64,000 nucleotides of DNA from Pseudonocardia oroxyli (lineage in GTDB: Bacteria > Actinomycetota > Actinomycetes > Mycobacteriales > Pseudonocardiaceae), in NCBI RefSeq assembly GCF_900102195.1, contig NZ_FNBE01000006.1, forward strand, positions 186,001-250,000. The letters run 5' to 3'. A program made the translations under genes and the position numbers. Position 1 is the first letter of the stretch. Every line of letters begins with the position of its first letter. The notes under the pieces were generated by a model. That model was given only the letters and a program-made list of their open reading frames with translations, searched no databases and was not told the origin of the DNA. Positions 16,729 through 24,466 of the stretch are shown one piece after another.

Positions 16729-16768
16729 GTGAGCGGCGATAGTCGCTGGAGCGACCATCGCCGCTCAC
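16729..16768. repeat. 40-bp palindromic repeat, family B, copy 1 (bidirectional terminator)
   Basis: The arms GTGAGCGGCGAT (16729-16740) and ATCGCCGCTCAC (16757-16768) continue inward as AGTCGCT and AGCGACC, so 18 of 20 positions pair. It lies between convergent genes, and the stop codon of the reactivase small subunit (TCA at 16765-16767 on this strand) is part of its right arm. A degenerate copy is at 23084-23123. Confidence 0.85.
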
Positions 16769-17079
16769 AGGTCGGTCAGGGGCAGGATCTTCACGATGCG
16801 CGCGGCGGTGCGGCCCGCGTGTCTGCCGTCCCCGGTGACCTCGGCCGGGTGGTCGCGGGGCAGGCTCGCGTGGTGGACGACGATCTCGTCGCCCTCGATC
16901 CCGATGCCCACCTCCAGGGCCGAGGCGAGCGCGGCCCGGTGGGCCGAGGTGGTCGCGTCCCCCGTCCCCGGCTCCACGGTCACCGGGACGCCCTCCTCCT
17001 CGGCCCCCGCGCAGACCTCGCGCAGCAGCGGGCCCGCGCCGCGGATCACGATCGCGGGCGGCTCTACCGACGCGACCAT
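16765..17079 (-). CDS. ddrB: Diol/glycerol dehydratase reactivase, small subunit
   Basis: A 104-residue protein of the DdrB/PduH/GdrB type. With the large subunit it releases damaged cobalamin from inactivated dehydratase and allows exchange for intact adenosylcobalamin. PAIVIRGAGPLLREVCAGAEEEGVPV and the mid-protein GIGIEGDEIVVHHASLP fit the family's Rossmann-like fold. Its ATG lies 16 bases inside the end of the large-subunit gene. It is the last gene of the operon, and its stop codon falls in palindrome family B. Confidence 0.82.
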   Translation of the reverse strand: MVASVEPPAIVIRGAGPLLREVCAGAEEEGVPVTVEPGTGDATTSAHRAALASALEVGIGIEGDEIVVHHASLPRDHPAEVTGDGRHAGRTAARIVKILPLTDL

Positions 17080-18845
17080 GCGTCCACCAGGCCGCTCGCC
17101 ACGGCGTTGCGCGGCCCCTCGGTGCCGTGCACGTTCCCGATGCCGCAGACGATGCCGTGCGGGGCCAGGGCGTCGGCGATCAGCTCGGGGATCTCGAAGT
17201 CCAGCGCGGACCCGCCGAGCAGCACCACGAACTCCAGCAGCCGCAGCGACCCGCCGGGCGCGACCTGGCGCAGCGCCCGCACCGCGTTGACCGCGAACAC
17301 CTTGCGCTTCGCCTCCCGGCGCACCCGCCGGACGTGGTCGACGGTGTGCCGGGTCCGGACCGGCGCGGGTCCCTCCGGCCCCATCGTGACCACCCGCGCG
17401 AACACGTGCGAGGGCAGCGGTTCGCGGAAGAACTGGACCGTGCCGTCCTCGTGCCGCACGTGGAAGAAGCTCTCCGCCTTGGCCAGCGGGTGCCGCTTGA
17501 CGGCCTCGGCCTGCTCCCGGTCGTCCAGGGCCAGCTCGGAGTCGATCAGCTTGGTGACCAGCTCGCCCGCACCCGCGACGTGCACCGCCGCCGAGCCCTC
17601 GTGGGTCAGCAGCGCCGCGTCGGTGGAGCCCCCGCCCAGGTCGAGCACGGCGATCGGGACGGCGGTGCCGGGCGTGGTGAGCGCGCCGCGCACCGCCATC
17701 TCGCCCTCGACGCCGCCGATCTCGGCACGGCAGCCGAGCGCGGCCGCGACCTGGTCCGCCACGACCTGCATGCGCGAGCGGGAGGTGCGGACCATGGCGG
17801 CGAGCGCCACCGCCCGCTCCGGCGCGATCTCCCCCGCCAGCCCGCCGCGCACCTCGTGCGGGACGGTGGTGTCCACGGCGAGGACGTCCCGGATCCGGAT
17901 CTCGTTCGCGGGCTGCCCCGTCACGTCCGTCATCGTGTCCCTGACCTGCGCCAACATCCCGCCGACGTGGGTGCCGGGCTCGCCGGTCGCGTCGTCGAGG
18001 GGCTGGACCCGGGACAGGACGGTCATGATCTCGTCCGCGCCGGCGTCGACGTCGACCCGCTGGGTCTTGCCCGCGCCGGTCAGGGTCAGCGTGCCGACGG
18101 GGATCCGGCGGTCGGTCACGTCCCCGCTCGGTGTCCGGACGACGACGGCGGACCGGTTGCCCGTCAACGCCCGCGCCACCGGGGAGACCTGCCGGGTCTG
18201 CTCGGGATCGAGGCCGAACACCGAGGCCAGCCCGTAGGCGTCGGACAGGGTGCGGATGGTGCGCCCGGGCGGGGCGACCTCGACGGCCGCGAGCATGCCG
18301 AGGGGCACCTTCTCCACCGCCCCGACCTCGTCGACCACGGGGATCGGCGTGGCCAGGCGGTTGCAGACGAGCACGGCGTCGTCGTGGGCGAGGACGGCCG
18401 CGACCACCTGCGCGGACGAGGAGTCGATCTCGTGCGCCACGTCGTCGAAGTCCCAGCCCGCCGGGACGACCACGATGCAGGGTCCGGACGCGGAGGCCAG
18501 CGCCTCGATCGCCACCGTGGTGCCCACCCCGGTGCCCTCGCCGCCGGGCGTCGCCGGGTTGTGGCCGATCATCGTGGACTCGGTGATGATCGTCTCGGAG
18601 ATCGTCTCCATGGCCAGCCCGGAGATCACCGGGGTGGCCTCGTTGAGCAGCACCAGGTCCGGGGTGCGGCCGTCCAGCGCGCGGCGCACGGCCGCCACCG
18701 CGCCCTGGGTGTTGTCCGGGGTGCCCTTCACCCCGGTGGTGCGGGTCAGCGCGGTCCCCAGGTACTCGACCCGGCCCTCCCCCACCGAGGCCACGCAGGC
18801 CTCGGTGGTGGAGTTGCCGATGTCGACGCCGACGACCAGGGTCAT
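17064..18845 (-). CDS. ddrA: Diol/glycerol dehydratase reactivase, large subunit
   Basis: A 593-residue actin-like ATPase (DdrA/PduG/DhaF family, usually about 605). It opens with MTLVVGVDIGNSTTEACVAS (nucleotide loop 1) and has a second phosphate loop VLDLGGGSTDAALL near residue 410. The family-specific LNEATPVISGLAMETISETIITES and the C-terminal LLGGSALDFEIPELI are intact. It acts as a molecular chaperone for the B12 dehydratase. The ATG overlaps the medium-subunit stop (ATGA), so stoichiometric co-translation is expected. Confidence 0.92.
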   Translation of the reverse strand: MTLVVGVDIGNSTTEACVASVGEGRVEYLGTALTRTTGVKGTPDNTQGAVAAVRRALDGRTPDLVLLNEATPVISGLAMETISETIITESTMIGHNPATPGGEGTGVGTTVAIEALASASGPCIVVVPAGWDFDDVAHEIDSSSAQVVAAVLAHDDAVLVCNRLATPIPVVDEVGAVEKVPLGMLAAVEVAPPGRTIRTLSDAYGLASVFGLDPEQTRQVSPVARALTGNRSAVVVRTPSGDVTDRRIPVGTLTLTGAGKTQRVDVDAGADEIMTVLSRVQPLDDATGEPGTHVGGMLAQVRDTMTDVTGQPANEIRIRDVLAVDTTVPHEVRGGLAGEIAPERAVALAAMVRTSRSRMQVVADQVAAALGCRAEIGGVEGEMAVRGALTTPGTAVPIAVLDLGGGSTDAALLTHEGSAAVHVAGAGELVTKLIDSELALDDREQAEAVKRHPLAKAESFFHVRHEDGTVQFFREPLPSHVFARVVTMGPEGPAPVRTRHTVDHVRRVRREAKRKVFAVNAVRALRQVAPGGSLRLLEFVVLLGGSALDFEIPELIADALAPHGIVCGIGNVHGTEGPRNAVASGLVDAWSRR

Positions 18846-19417
18846 GCCCGCGAGACGACCGGCTCGACCTCGACCGGCTTGCGCCCCGCCACGATGCACT
18901 CGTACTCCTTGAGGTGCAGCAACGCGGCCTTGGCCTGCCAGCGCGGCCGGGCCATCTGGTCGTTGCGGGTGGGGACCGGCGCGGGCGACTCGCCCTTGGC
19001 GTACTGGGCGGCGTTGGACCCGATGCGCCGGAACACCTCCGCGTCGAGCAGCGGGGACTGCGGGAACAGCTCCAGGTTGGACAGCCGCGGCAGGTCCCGC
19101 TGGTGGATCATCGCCGTGCCGCGGGAGAGCAGCCCGATGGAGATGCCGGAGCCGGACAGCCGCGCCCCGGTGTGCGCGACGGCCGCGAGGTCCGCGGTGT
19201 CCCACACCTTCACCATCCGCGCCGCCACCCCCTGCTCCTCGATGCCGGCCAGGATCTGCCGGACCACCTCGGCGTGCGGGACGTCCACGATCGTCTTGGA
19301 GAAGTAGTCCCCGAACGCGGGCGAGACGGCGACGACCACCTCGTCGGGCCGCGAGCCCCGTTGCGCGGGGCCGATCTCCTTCAGCGACAACGTGCGCTGG
19401 ACTGCGGGCGCGGTCAT
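18842..19417 (-). CDS. pduD: Propanediol/glycerol dehydratase, medium subunit
   Basis: A 191-residue medium subunit of the adenosylcobalamin-dependent dehydratase. Typical blocks are DEVVVAVSPAFGDYFSKTIVDVPHAEV, VWDTADLAAVAHTGARLSGSGISIG and the final DQMARPRWQAKAALLHLKE, parts of which line the cobalamin in known structures. The N-terminus is short and lacks the extended leader that targets PduD into microcompartments, consistent with a cytosolic enzyme. ATG 19417 shares one base with the large-subunit stop (TGATG). Confidence 0.9.
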   Translation of the reverse strand: MTAPAVQRTLSLKEIGPAQRGSRPDEVVVAVSPAFGDYFSKTIVDVPHAEVVRQILAGIEEQGVAARMVKVWDTADLAAVAHTGARLSGSGISIGLLSRGTAMIHQRDLPRLSNLELFPQSPLLDAEVFRRIGSNAAQYAKGESPAPVPTRNDQMARPRWQAKAALLHLKEYECIVAGRKPVEVEPVVSRA

Positions 19418-21111
19418 CACGACACCTCCGTCTCGGGGTTCTCGGCGCTGGTGACGTGGCGCAGCTTCTTGAGCTGCTCCCACCGCTCGCCCTGGAGGCG
19501 GTACCCGGAGCCCGGGCCGCCGTAGTCGTTGGCGTCGTTGATCGCGGACCGGGGGACGAAGTCGTCGTCGAGGATGGCCGCGGTCTGCAGCAGGTCGCCG
19601 GAGACGCGCTGGCGCAGCACGGTCAGCAGGTTCTCGGCGACGTCGTGGAACCCGGTGCGCTCCAAGGCCTTCACCAGGTCGAGCCCCGTGACGCCCCGGT
19701 CCATGACCGACTGGGCGCCCTTGAGGTCCTCGAGGACGTCCCGGTCCGGGTAGTCACCGGAGCCGTGGGCGTAGACGGCGGCCTCGACCTCGGTGTCGGT
19801 GATCGCGGGCAGGTCGAGCTCGGCGAACACGGCCTGCAGCGCGCGGGCCGCCTTCTCCCGGGCCTGCAGGATCTCCGGCTCGCGGACGTGCCGGAGGCCC
19901 CCGTCGACCTGGAGGTCCCGCTGGATGGTGTTCCAGTCGTCGTAGTCCTCGACGTCGAAGTTGGAGCCCGCGAACATGTTGTCCGCGTTGGGCACCCCCG
20001 AGAAGCCGGAGCACACGAAGTCGGTGCCGGGCAGCAGCTGCGGCAGGGCCCGGCTGACCCGGCGCATCGACGAGTGCGAGAAGGACTGGTCGTTGCCCGA
20101 GGCGCACTCCAGGTCCATCCAGGAGGCGATCAGGTTCTCCGCCGCCACGGCCCGGATGCCGCCGGGCACCGCACCGGGGACGCCGATGCAGGAGATCGAG
20201 CCGTTCTGCAGACCCTGCACGCCCGCGCCGCGGGCCATCAGGATGCAGCGGATCTCCAGGTACAGCATGGAGCGGCCCTCGGCGTTGCCCATCTGCACCT
20301 CCGACCCGGTGCCCGAGGTGAACCGCATCTTGATCCCGCGCGAGGCGTACGCGCTGGCCAGGAAGGCCTTGGACCAGGGCGTGTCGTCCCCGTCGACGAA
20401 CACCGACTCGGTGCCGTAGACCGAGATCGTCTCGGCGTAGGCGGTGATGCCGCGCATGCCGAGCTCGAGCTCGGTGGCCTCCTCCAGCGCGCACTGGGTG
20501 AGCACGCCGCCCCGCCCGACCTGGCCGCCGACCTGCAGCGCGATCGCGATCAGCGGCGCGTAGCGCACCACGCCGAGCGTGGTCTCCAGCTCGGCGAAGC
20601 CGCGCAGGGCGCCCTCGGCCGCGTCGGCCGCGACCTGGATCGGGTTGTCCTTCGCGCTGGTGGAGTGCGCCTGGTTGGCGGGCGTGCGGCGGGACCGCAT
20701 CTTCTGCATCGCCATCATGATCTCGACGACGTTCATCAGCTTGACGACGTCGAGGATCTTCGCCGGGGTGAGCCCGCGGCCGATGCGGATGAGCTCGTCC
20801 CGCGAGGCACCCGGATCGACCAGTGCCCGCGCGATCTCCACGGACGGGATCGCGGTGACCTCCTCGGCCGTCTCCACGTCGATGGCGTGGTCGGCGATGA
20901 AGGTGTCCATGAAGTCGAAGTCCGCGCGCACGCGGCCGTCGAGCTCGACGATCCGGCCGTCCTCGACGCGGACCGACGGCGCGGGGTCGAAGTCCGACTC
21001 CATCGCGACGAGGCCCTTCTCGGGCCACTCCTCGACGAACCCGTCGAGGTTGACCGGCCGGTCCTCCAGGATCTCCGTGCGCTTCGAGCGGCGGTTCTCC
21101 GTCGTCGTCAT
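19417..21111 (-). CDS. pduC: Propanediol/glycerol dehydratase, large (catalytic) subunit
   Basis: A 564-residue TIM-barrel subunit (family about 555) that converts 1,2-diols or glycerol to aldehydes by a radical mechanism. Active-site segments known from the Klebsiella enzyme are all present: ANQAHSTSAKDNP (Gln/His pair), EGALRGFAELETT (Glu), VFVDGDDTPWSK, LQNGSISCIGVP, SGNDQSFSHSSM (Asp-Gln) and the serine of DFVCSGFSGVPN. Small changes relative to enteric enzymes (GVPGAVPGGIRAV, CSGFSGV) might shift substrate range. It sits between the small and medium subunits and shares one-base start/stop overlaps with both. Confidence 0.95.
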   Translation of the reverse strand: MTTTENRRSKRTEILEDRPVNLDGFVEEWPEKGLVAMESDFDPAPSVRVEDGRIVELDGRVRADFDFMDTFIADHAIDVETAEEVTAIPSVEIARALVDPGASRDELIRIGRGLTPAKILDVVKLMNVVEIMMAMQKMRSRRTPANQAHSTSAKDNPIQVAADAAEGALRGFAELETTLGVVRYAPLIAIALQVGGQVGRGGVLTQCALEEATELELGMRGITAYAETISVYGTESVFVDGDDTPWSKAFLASAYASRGIKMRFTSGTGSEVQMGNAEGRSMLYLEIRCILMARGAGVQGLQNGSISCIGVPGAVPGGIRAVAAENLIASWMDLECASGNDQSFSHSSMRRVSRALPQLLPGTDFVCSGFSGVPNADNMFAGSNFDVEDYDDWNTIQRDLQVDGGLRHVREPEILQAREKAARALQAVFAELDLPAITDTEVEAAVYAHGSGDYPDRDVLEDLKGAQSVMDRGVTGLDLVKALERTGFHDVAENLLTVLRQRVSGDLLQTAAILDDDFVPRSAINDANDYGGPGSGYRLQGERWEQLKKLRHVTSAENPETEVS

Positions 21112-21542
21112 CAGCCCTCCTCACGGGCGAGCAGGTCACGCCGCTCGTAGACCTCGGCGGCCTCGCGGACCAGCGCCCCGCACACCGTCGCGCCGTACTT
21201 GCTCTCCAGGTTGTCGGCGATCTCCAGGAGCTTCGCCTTGCTCGACGCCCGCGGGCGCAGCGCGTTGTACATGGCCAGGACCTCGGCGTCGGGCACGGCG
21301 GTCAGCTCCGCGGCCCGGCGGAAGTTCTGGGCGAGCTGGCGCCGGTGCACCGACTCGGCCAGCGTCGCCTGCAGCTGCAGCGTCTCGGGGGTGATCCGCA
21401 GGTCCTCGGCGGTGATCTCCCCGGAGACGACGGCGTCCATCGTCAGCGCGGTGATCGGCTTGCCCGTGGGGGTGCGGAGCAGGTCCTGGCGGTTGACCGA
21501 GAGCGGGTAGTCGGCCGGACCGAGGTCGGGGGCTGTACTCAC
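21111..21542 (-). CDS. pduE: Propanediol/glycerol dehydratase, small subunit
   Basis: A 143-residue small subunit. It includes YPLSVNRQDLLRTPTGKPI, LTMDAVVSGEITAEDLRITPETL and the helical AQNFRRAAELTAVPDAEVLAMYNALRPR, all characteristic. GTG 21542 was chosen over GTG 21551 because GAGAGGTG is then six bases upstream. In most known operons the small subunit is the third dehydratase gene; here it is the first. It follows the aquaglyceroporin gene by about 130 bases on the same strand. Confidence 0.92.
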   Translation of the reverse strand: MSTAPDLGPADYPLSVNRQDLLRTPTGKPITALTMDAVVSGEITAEDLRITPETLQLQATLAESVHRRQLAQNFRRAAELTAVPDAEVLAMYNALRPRASSKAKLLEIADNLESKYGATVCGALVREAAEVYERRDLLAREEG

Positions 21543-21675
21543 GCCTGACACCTCTCGTCGTCGTCGAACGTTCGGTAGGGAGACCGTCGCAGCGTTCCCG
21601 TTGCACGACCGTTGCGCACCTGCGCAGGTACGCGAAACCCTCCAGCCCCGAACGGCCCCTGCCCGACCGGGCAGG
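21543..21675 (-). promoter_or_regulatory. Leader region of the dehydratase genes
   Basis: These 133 bases between glpF and the small-subunit gene contain two perfect palindromes, CGAACGTTCG (21565-21574) and ACCTGCGCAGGT (21618-21629), and the nonamer CGTTGCACG (21599-21607), which also occurs upstream of the GAF regulator (29956-29964). They may be operators of an internal promoter. No cobalamin riboswitch core was recognised. Confidence 0.4.
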
Positions 21676-22431
21676 TCACGACACTCCCAGGGCGAGCAGG
21701 CCCGCCAGCACCGCGCCGACGACCGGGCCCACGACGGGCACCCAGGAGTAGCCCCACTCGGGGCTGCCCTTGCCCTTGATCGGCAGCACCGCGTAGGCGA
21801 TCCGCGGGCCCAGGTCGCGGGCCGGGTTGATCGCGTAGCCGGTCGGCCCGCCGAGCGAGCACCCGATGCCGATCACCACGAAGGCGACCGCCGCGTACCC
21901 GAGTGCGCCGTTGCCGAACTGCGGGACGCCCGAGCCGTCCGGGGCCTGCGCGGCCGGGTTGGACAGGATCCAGAACACGAGCACGAACGTCGCGACGACC
22001 TCGGTCACCACGTTCCAGGCGGAACGGGCGACGACCGGGCCGGTGCAGAAGATCCCGCGGGTGTCCCGGTTGGCCTCGGGATCGTCCTCGTAGTTCTTGT
22101 CGAAGTTCGCCTTGTACGCCAACCAACCCAGGCAGGCGCCCACGAACGCACCCACGAACTGGCCGATGAGGTAGAAGGGCACCATGCCCCACTCGGTGGC
22201 GCCCGCGACCGCGAGCCCGATGGTCACCGCCGGGTTGAGGTGCGCCCCGGAGGGCTCGGCGATGCTCGCGCCCGCGAACACCGCGAAACCCCACCCGAAG
22301 GTGATCATCAGCCATCCGCCGCCGGTGCCGAGCGTGGGTCGCAGCACCACGTTCGCCACCACCCCGCTGCCGAGCAGGATGAGCACGGCGGTGCCCAAGC
22401 CCTCGTAGAGCACGATCGATCCTGCGGTCAT
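21676..22431 (-). CDS. glpF: Aquaglyceroporin / glycerol uptake facilitator
   Basis: A 251-residue MIP-family channel with six membrane segments and both NPA half-helices: GAHLNPAVTIG near residue 65 and GYAINPARDLGPR near residue 200. The Asp after NPAR is the GlpF-type residue that favours glycerol and small polyols over water alone. As the promoter-proximal gene of the dehydratase operon it presumably supplies glycerol, 1,2-propanediol or ethylene glycol. ATG 22431 follows GAGGGAG. An 18-bp palindrome is centred about 25 bases upstream. Confidence 0.93.
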   Translation of the reverse strand: MTAGSIVLYEGLGTAVLILLGSGVVANVVLRPTLGTGGGWLMITFGWGFAVFAGASIAEPSGAHLNPAVTIGLAVAGATEWGMVPFYLIGQFVGAFVGACLGWLAYKANFDKNYEDDPEANRDTRGIFCTGPVVARSAWNVVTEVVATFVLVFWILSNPAAQAPDGSGVPQFGNGALGYAAVAFVVIGIGCSLGGPTGYAINPARDLGPRIAYAVLPIKGKGSPEWGYSWVPVVGPVVGAVLAGLLALGVS

Positions 22432-22446
22432 GCCGTTCTCCCTCGG

Positions 22447-22464
22447 TCCGACGACGTCGTCGGA
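22447..22464. promoter_or_regulatory. 18-bp perfect palindrome upstream of glpF, candidate operator
   Basis: TCCGACGACGTCGTCGGA is perfectly self-complementary. It sits about 16 bases before the glpF start, in the divergent region shared with the GlcG/HbpS-like gene. Its position suits an operator controlling the dehydratase operon. The binding protein is unknown; the GAF regulator at 30.0 kb and the LuxR regulator at 29.1 kb are candidates. Confidence 0.5.
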
Positions 22465-22618
22465 ACCGCACGATCCACAGTGCTCCCGCCCGCGGGCAAG
22501 GGTGGGCCGGGCGAGACTCACGGGAGAGTGAGGTCGGACCTGACCGAAGGCGGAGCTGCGGTCAACGGTCCCCGTCCGGTTGGGTGGAGGGACCGGCACT
22601 TCACGGCAGGAGGACCCG

Positions 22619-23038
22619 ATGAGTGGACTGACGCTCGCCGAGGCGCAGAAGGCCCTCGCGGCAGGACTGAAGAAGGCGGAGGCGATCGGACAGCCGATGA
22701 ACGTCGCCGTGGTCGACGGGGGCGGGCACCTGCTCGCCTTCGCCCGCCAGGACGGCGCGATCCGGGCGAGCATCGACATCTCGCAGCGCAAGGCCCTGAC
22801 GTCGATCCTGATGGCCGCCCCGACGGGCGCCCTGACCCCGCTCGTCCAGCCCGGCGCCGAGCTGTACGGCCTGGAGCAGCTGGCGGGCGGGCTCGTCATC
22901 TTCGGCGGCGGCATCCCGATCGAGCGCGACGGCGAGATCGTCGGCGCGGTGGGGGTGAGCGCGGGCAGCGTGGAGCAGGACACCCAGGTGGCGGAGGCGG
23001 CCGTGGCGGCGGTGACCCGCAAGCCCCGCACCCGCTGA
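22619..23038 (+). CDS. GlcG/HbpS-like (PduO C-terminal domain-type) protein
   Basis: A 139-residue single-domain protein of the GlcG/HbpS family. Hallmarks are LAEAQKALAAGLKKAEAIG, VDGGGHLLAFARQDGA, a basic RKALTSI segment and GGLVIFGGGIPIERDGEIVGAVGVSAGS. HbpS binds heme, and the same domain forms the C-terminus of PduO, where it has been linked to cofactor binding in B12-dependent diol use. Its divergent position next to the B12 dehydratase fits a stand-alone cofactor-handling partner. The RBS CAGGAGG (22608-22614) fixes ATG 22619. No adenosyltransferase domain is attached. Confidence 0.85.
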   Translation: MSGLTLAEAQKALAAGLKKAEAIGQPMNVAVVDGGGHLLAFARQDGAIRASIDISQRKALTSILMAAPTGALTPLVQPGAELYGLEQLAGGLVIFGGGIPIERDGEIVGAVGVSAGSVEQDTQVAEAAVAAVTRKPRTR

Positions 23039-23083
23039 GCCGTGTGCGGCGGCCGGGGGTCGGCAGCCGCCGGAGGCGGCGGG

Positions 23084-23123
23084 GTGGGCGAGCGGAGTCG
23101 CCAGGGCGACCATCGCCGCTCAC
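23084..23123. repeat. 40-bp palindromic repeat, family B, copy 2 (degenerate left arm)
   Basis: It has the same 40-base layout as 16729-16768. The right 18 bases (GCGACCATCGCCGCTCAC) are identical, while the outer left arm has drifted (GTGGGCGAGCGG). The inner stem GTCGCC/GGCGAC is kept. The stop codon of the aldehyde dehydrogenase (TCA 23120-23122) is inside the right arm, as in copy 1. It lies between convergent genes. Confidence 0.75.
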
Positions 23124-24457
23124 GGTCGGTGGAGCTCGCTGGGGAGCAGGTCGGCGGGGATGTTCTGGTAGGCCACGGGGCGGAGCCAGCGCGCCGCGGC
23201 CGCGGTGCCGACGGACGTCGTCAGCGGCGCGGTGCTCGCCGGGTACGGCCCGCCGTGCTGCTGCGCGTCGCTGACCGTGACGCCGGTGGGCCACTGGTTC
23301 CAGATCACCCGGCCGACGTGCTCGGCCAGGCGGGCCAGGATCTCCGGGGCGTCCGGGTCCGCCGGAGCCCCCTGCACGGTGCCGGTGAGCTGCCCCTCCA
23401 GCGCGTCCAGCACCTCGAGGGCCTCGGCCGGGGAGGTGTACTCCACGATCAGCGCGGCGGGTCCGAAGACCTCCAGCTCCAGCAGCGTCGGCTCGGCCAG
23501 GACCTCCGCCGCGGACGCCCGGAACAGCACCGGGCCGCCGTCCAGCTCGCCGCGCGCGACCTTGGCGGACTCGGCCAGCTCGGCCGCCGCGGACCGGTAG
23601 CCCGCCTCGATCCGGTCGTTGAGCATGGCGTGGGCGGACAGCTCCGGGACGGCGGCGAGGAAGCCGTCCGCGTCCGGCACCAGGACCACGCCGGGGTTGG
23701 TGCAGAACTGGCCCGCGCCGAGGGTCACCGAGCCGGCGAAGCCCTCCGCGATCTCCGCCGACCGCGCCGCCCAGCCCGCGGGCGTGACGACGACCGGGTT
23801 GGTGGAGCCGAGCTCGCCGTAGAAGGGGATGGGATCCGGGCGCCGCGCCGCGAGGTCGAACAGCGCCCGGCCACCGCGCGTCGAGCCGGTGAAGCCGACG
23901 GCCTTGATCCGCGGGTCCTGCACCGCGGCGGCCCCTTCGGCCTCCCCCTCGATCAGGGCGAACACGCCCTCGGGGAAGTGCGGCGCGACCAGCGCGGCGG
24001 TCCGCCGGGACAGCTCCGGGTGGCCCGGGTGGGCCTTGACGACGACCGGGCAGCCCGCGGCCAGCGCGGAGACCGTGTCGCCGCCGAACACCGAGAAGGC
24101 GAACGGGAAGTTGCTCGCCGCGAACACCAGCACCGGCCCGATCGGGACCTGGGTGCGCCGGATGTCCGGGCGCGGGCCCATGCCCCACTCCGGGTCCGCC
24201 TCGTCCACCCGCACGTCCAGCAGGACGCCCTGCTCCAGCCGCTCGGCGAACAGCCGGGCCTGGAACGTGGTGCGGGTCAGCTCACCGCTCAGCCGTCCCT
24301 CCGCCAGGTGGGTCTCGGCCATCGCGAGCGGGACGAGCTCGGCCGCGGCGGCGTCCAGCGCGTCCGCGGCGGCGCGCAGCATCGCGGCGCGCTCGGCGGG
24401 GGTGGTGCGTCCGTACGCGCGCGCGGCGGCGGCCGCGCCCGCGAGGGCCTTCTCCAT
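23120..24457 (-). CDS. Aldehyde dehydrogenase, 2-oxoglutarate-semialdehyde (2,5-dioxovalerate) type
   Basis: A 445-residue NAD(P)-dependent aldehyde dehydrogenase. The block VPIGPVLVFAASNFPFAFSVFGGDT followed by AAGCPVVVKAHPGHPE is characteristic of 2-oxoglutarate-semialdehyde dehydrogenases. The catalytic glutamate is in YGELGSTNP and the cysteine in GAGQFCTNPG. The product would be 2-oxoglutarate. It is slightly short for the family (about 480), lacking part of the N-terminal region. It lies downstream of the GntR gene (nine-base gap) and the DHDPS-family gene, all on one strand. Action on the aldehyde made by the nearby dehydratase cannot be excluded, but the motif points to KGSA. Confidence 0.85.
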   Translation of the reverse strand: MEKALAGAAAAARAYGRTTPAERAAMLRAAADALDAAAAELVPLAMAETHLAEGRLSGELTRTTFQARLFAERLEQGVLLDVRVDEADPEWGMGPRPDIRRTQVPIGPVLVFAASNFPFAFSVFGGDTVSALAAGCPVVVKAHPGHPELSRRTAALVAPHFPEGVFALIEGEAEGAAAVQDPRIKAVGFTGSTRGGRALFDLAARRPDPIPFYGELGSTNPVVVTPAGWAARSAEIAEGFAGSVTLGAGQFCTNPGVVLVPDADGFLAAVPELSAHAMLNDRIEAGYRSAAAELAESAKVARGELDGGPVLFRASAAEVLAEPTLLELEVFGPAALIVEYTSPAEALEVLDALEGQLTGTVQGAPADPDAPEILARLAEHVGRVIWNQWPTGVTVSDAQQHGGPYPASTAPLTTSVGTAAAARWLRPVAYQNIPADLLPSELHRP

Positions 24458-24466
24458 GACAGTCCT

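Noticed and set aside
21543-21675. Possible cobalamin riboswitch ahead of the B12 dehydratase
   Set aside because: The minus-strand leader shows none of the conserved B12-box segments I could recognise, and only 133 bases are available, short for a full element plus expression platform.
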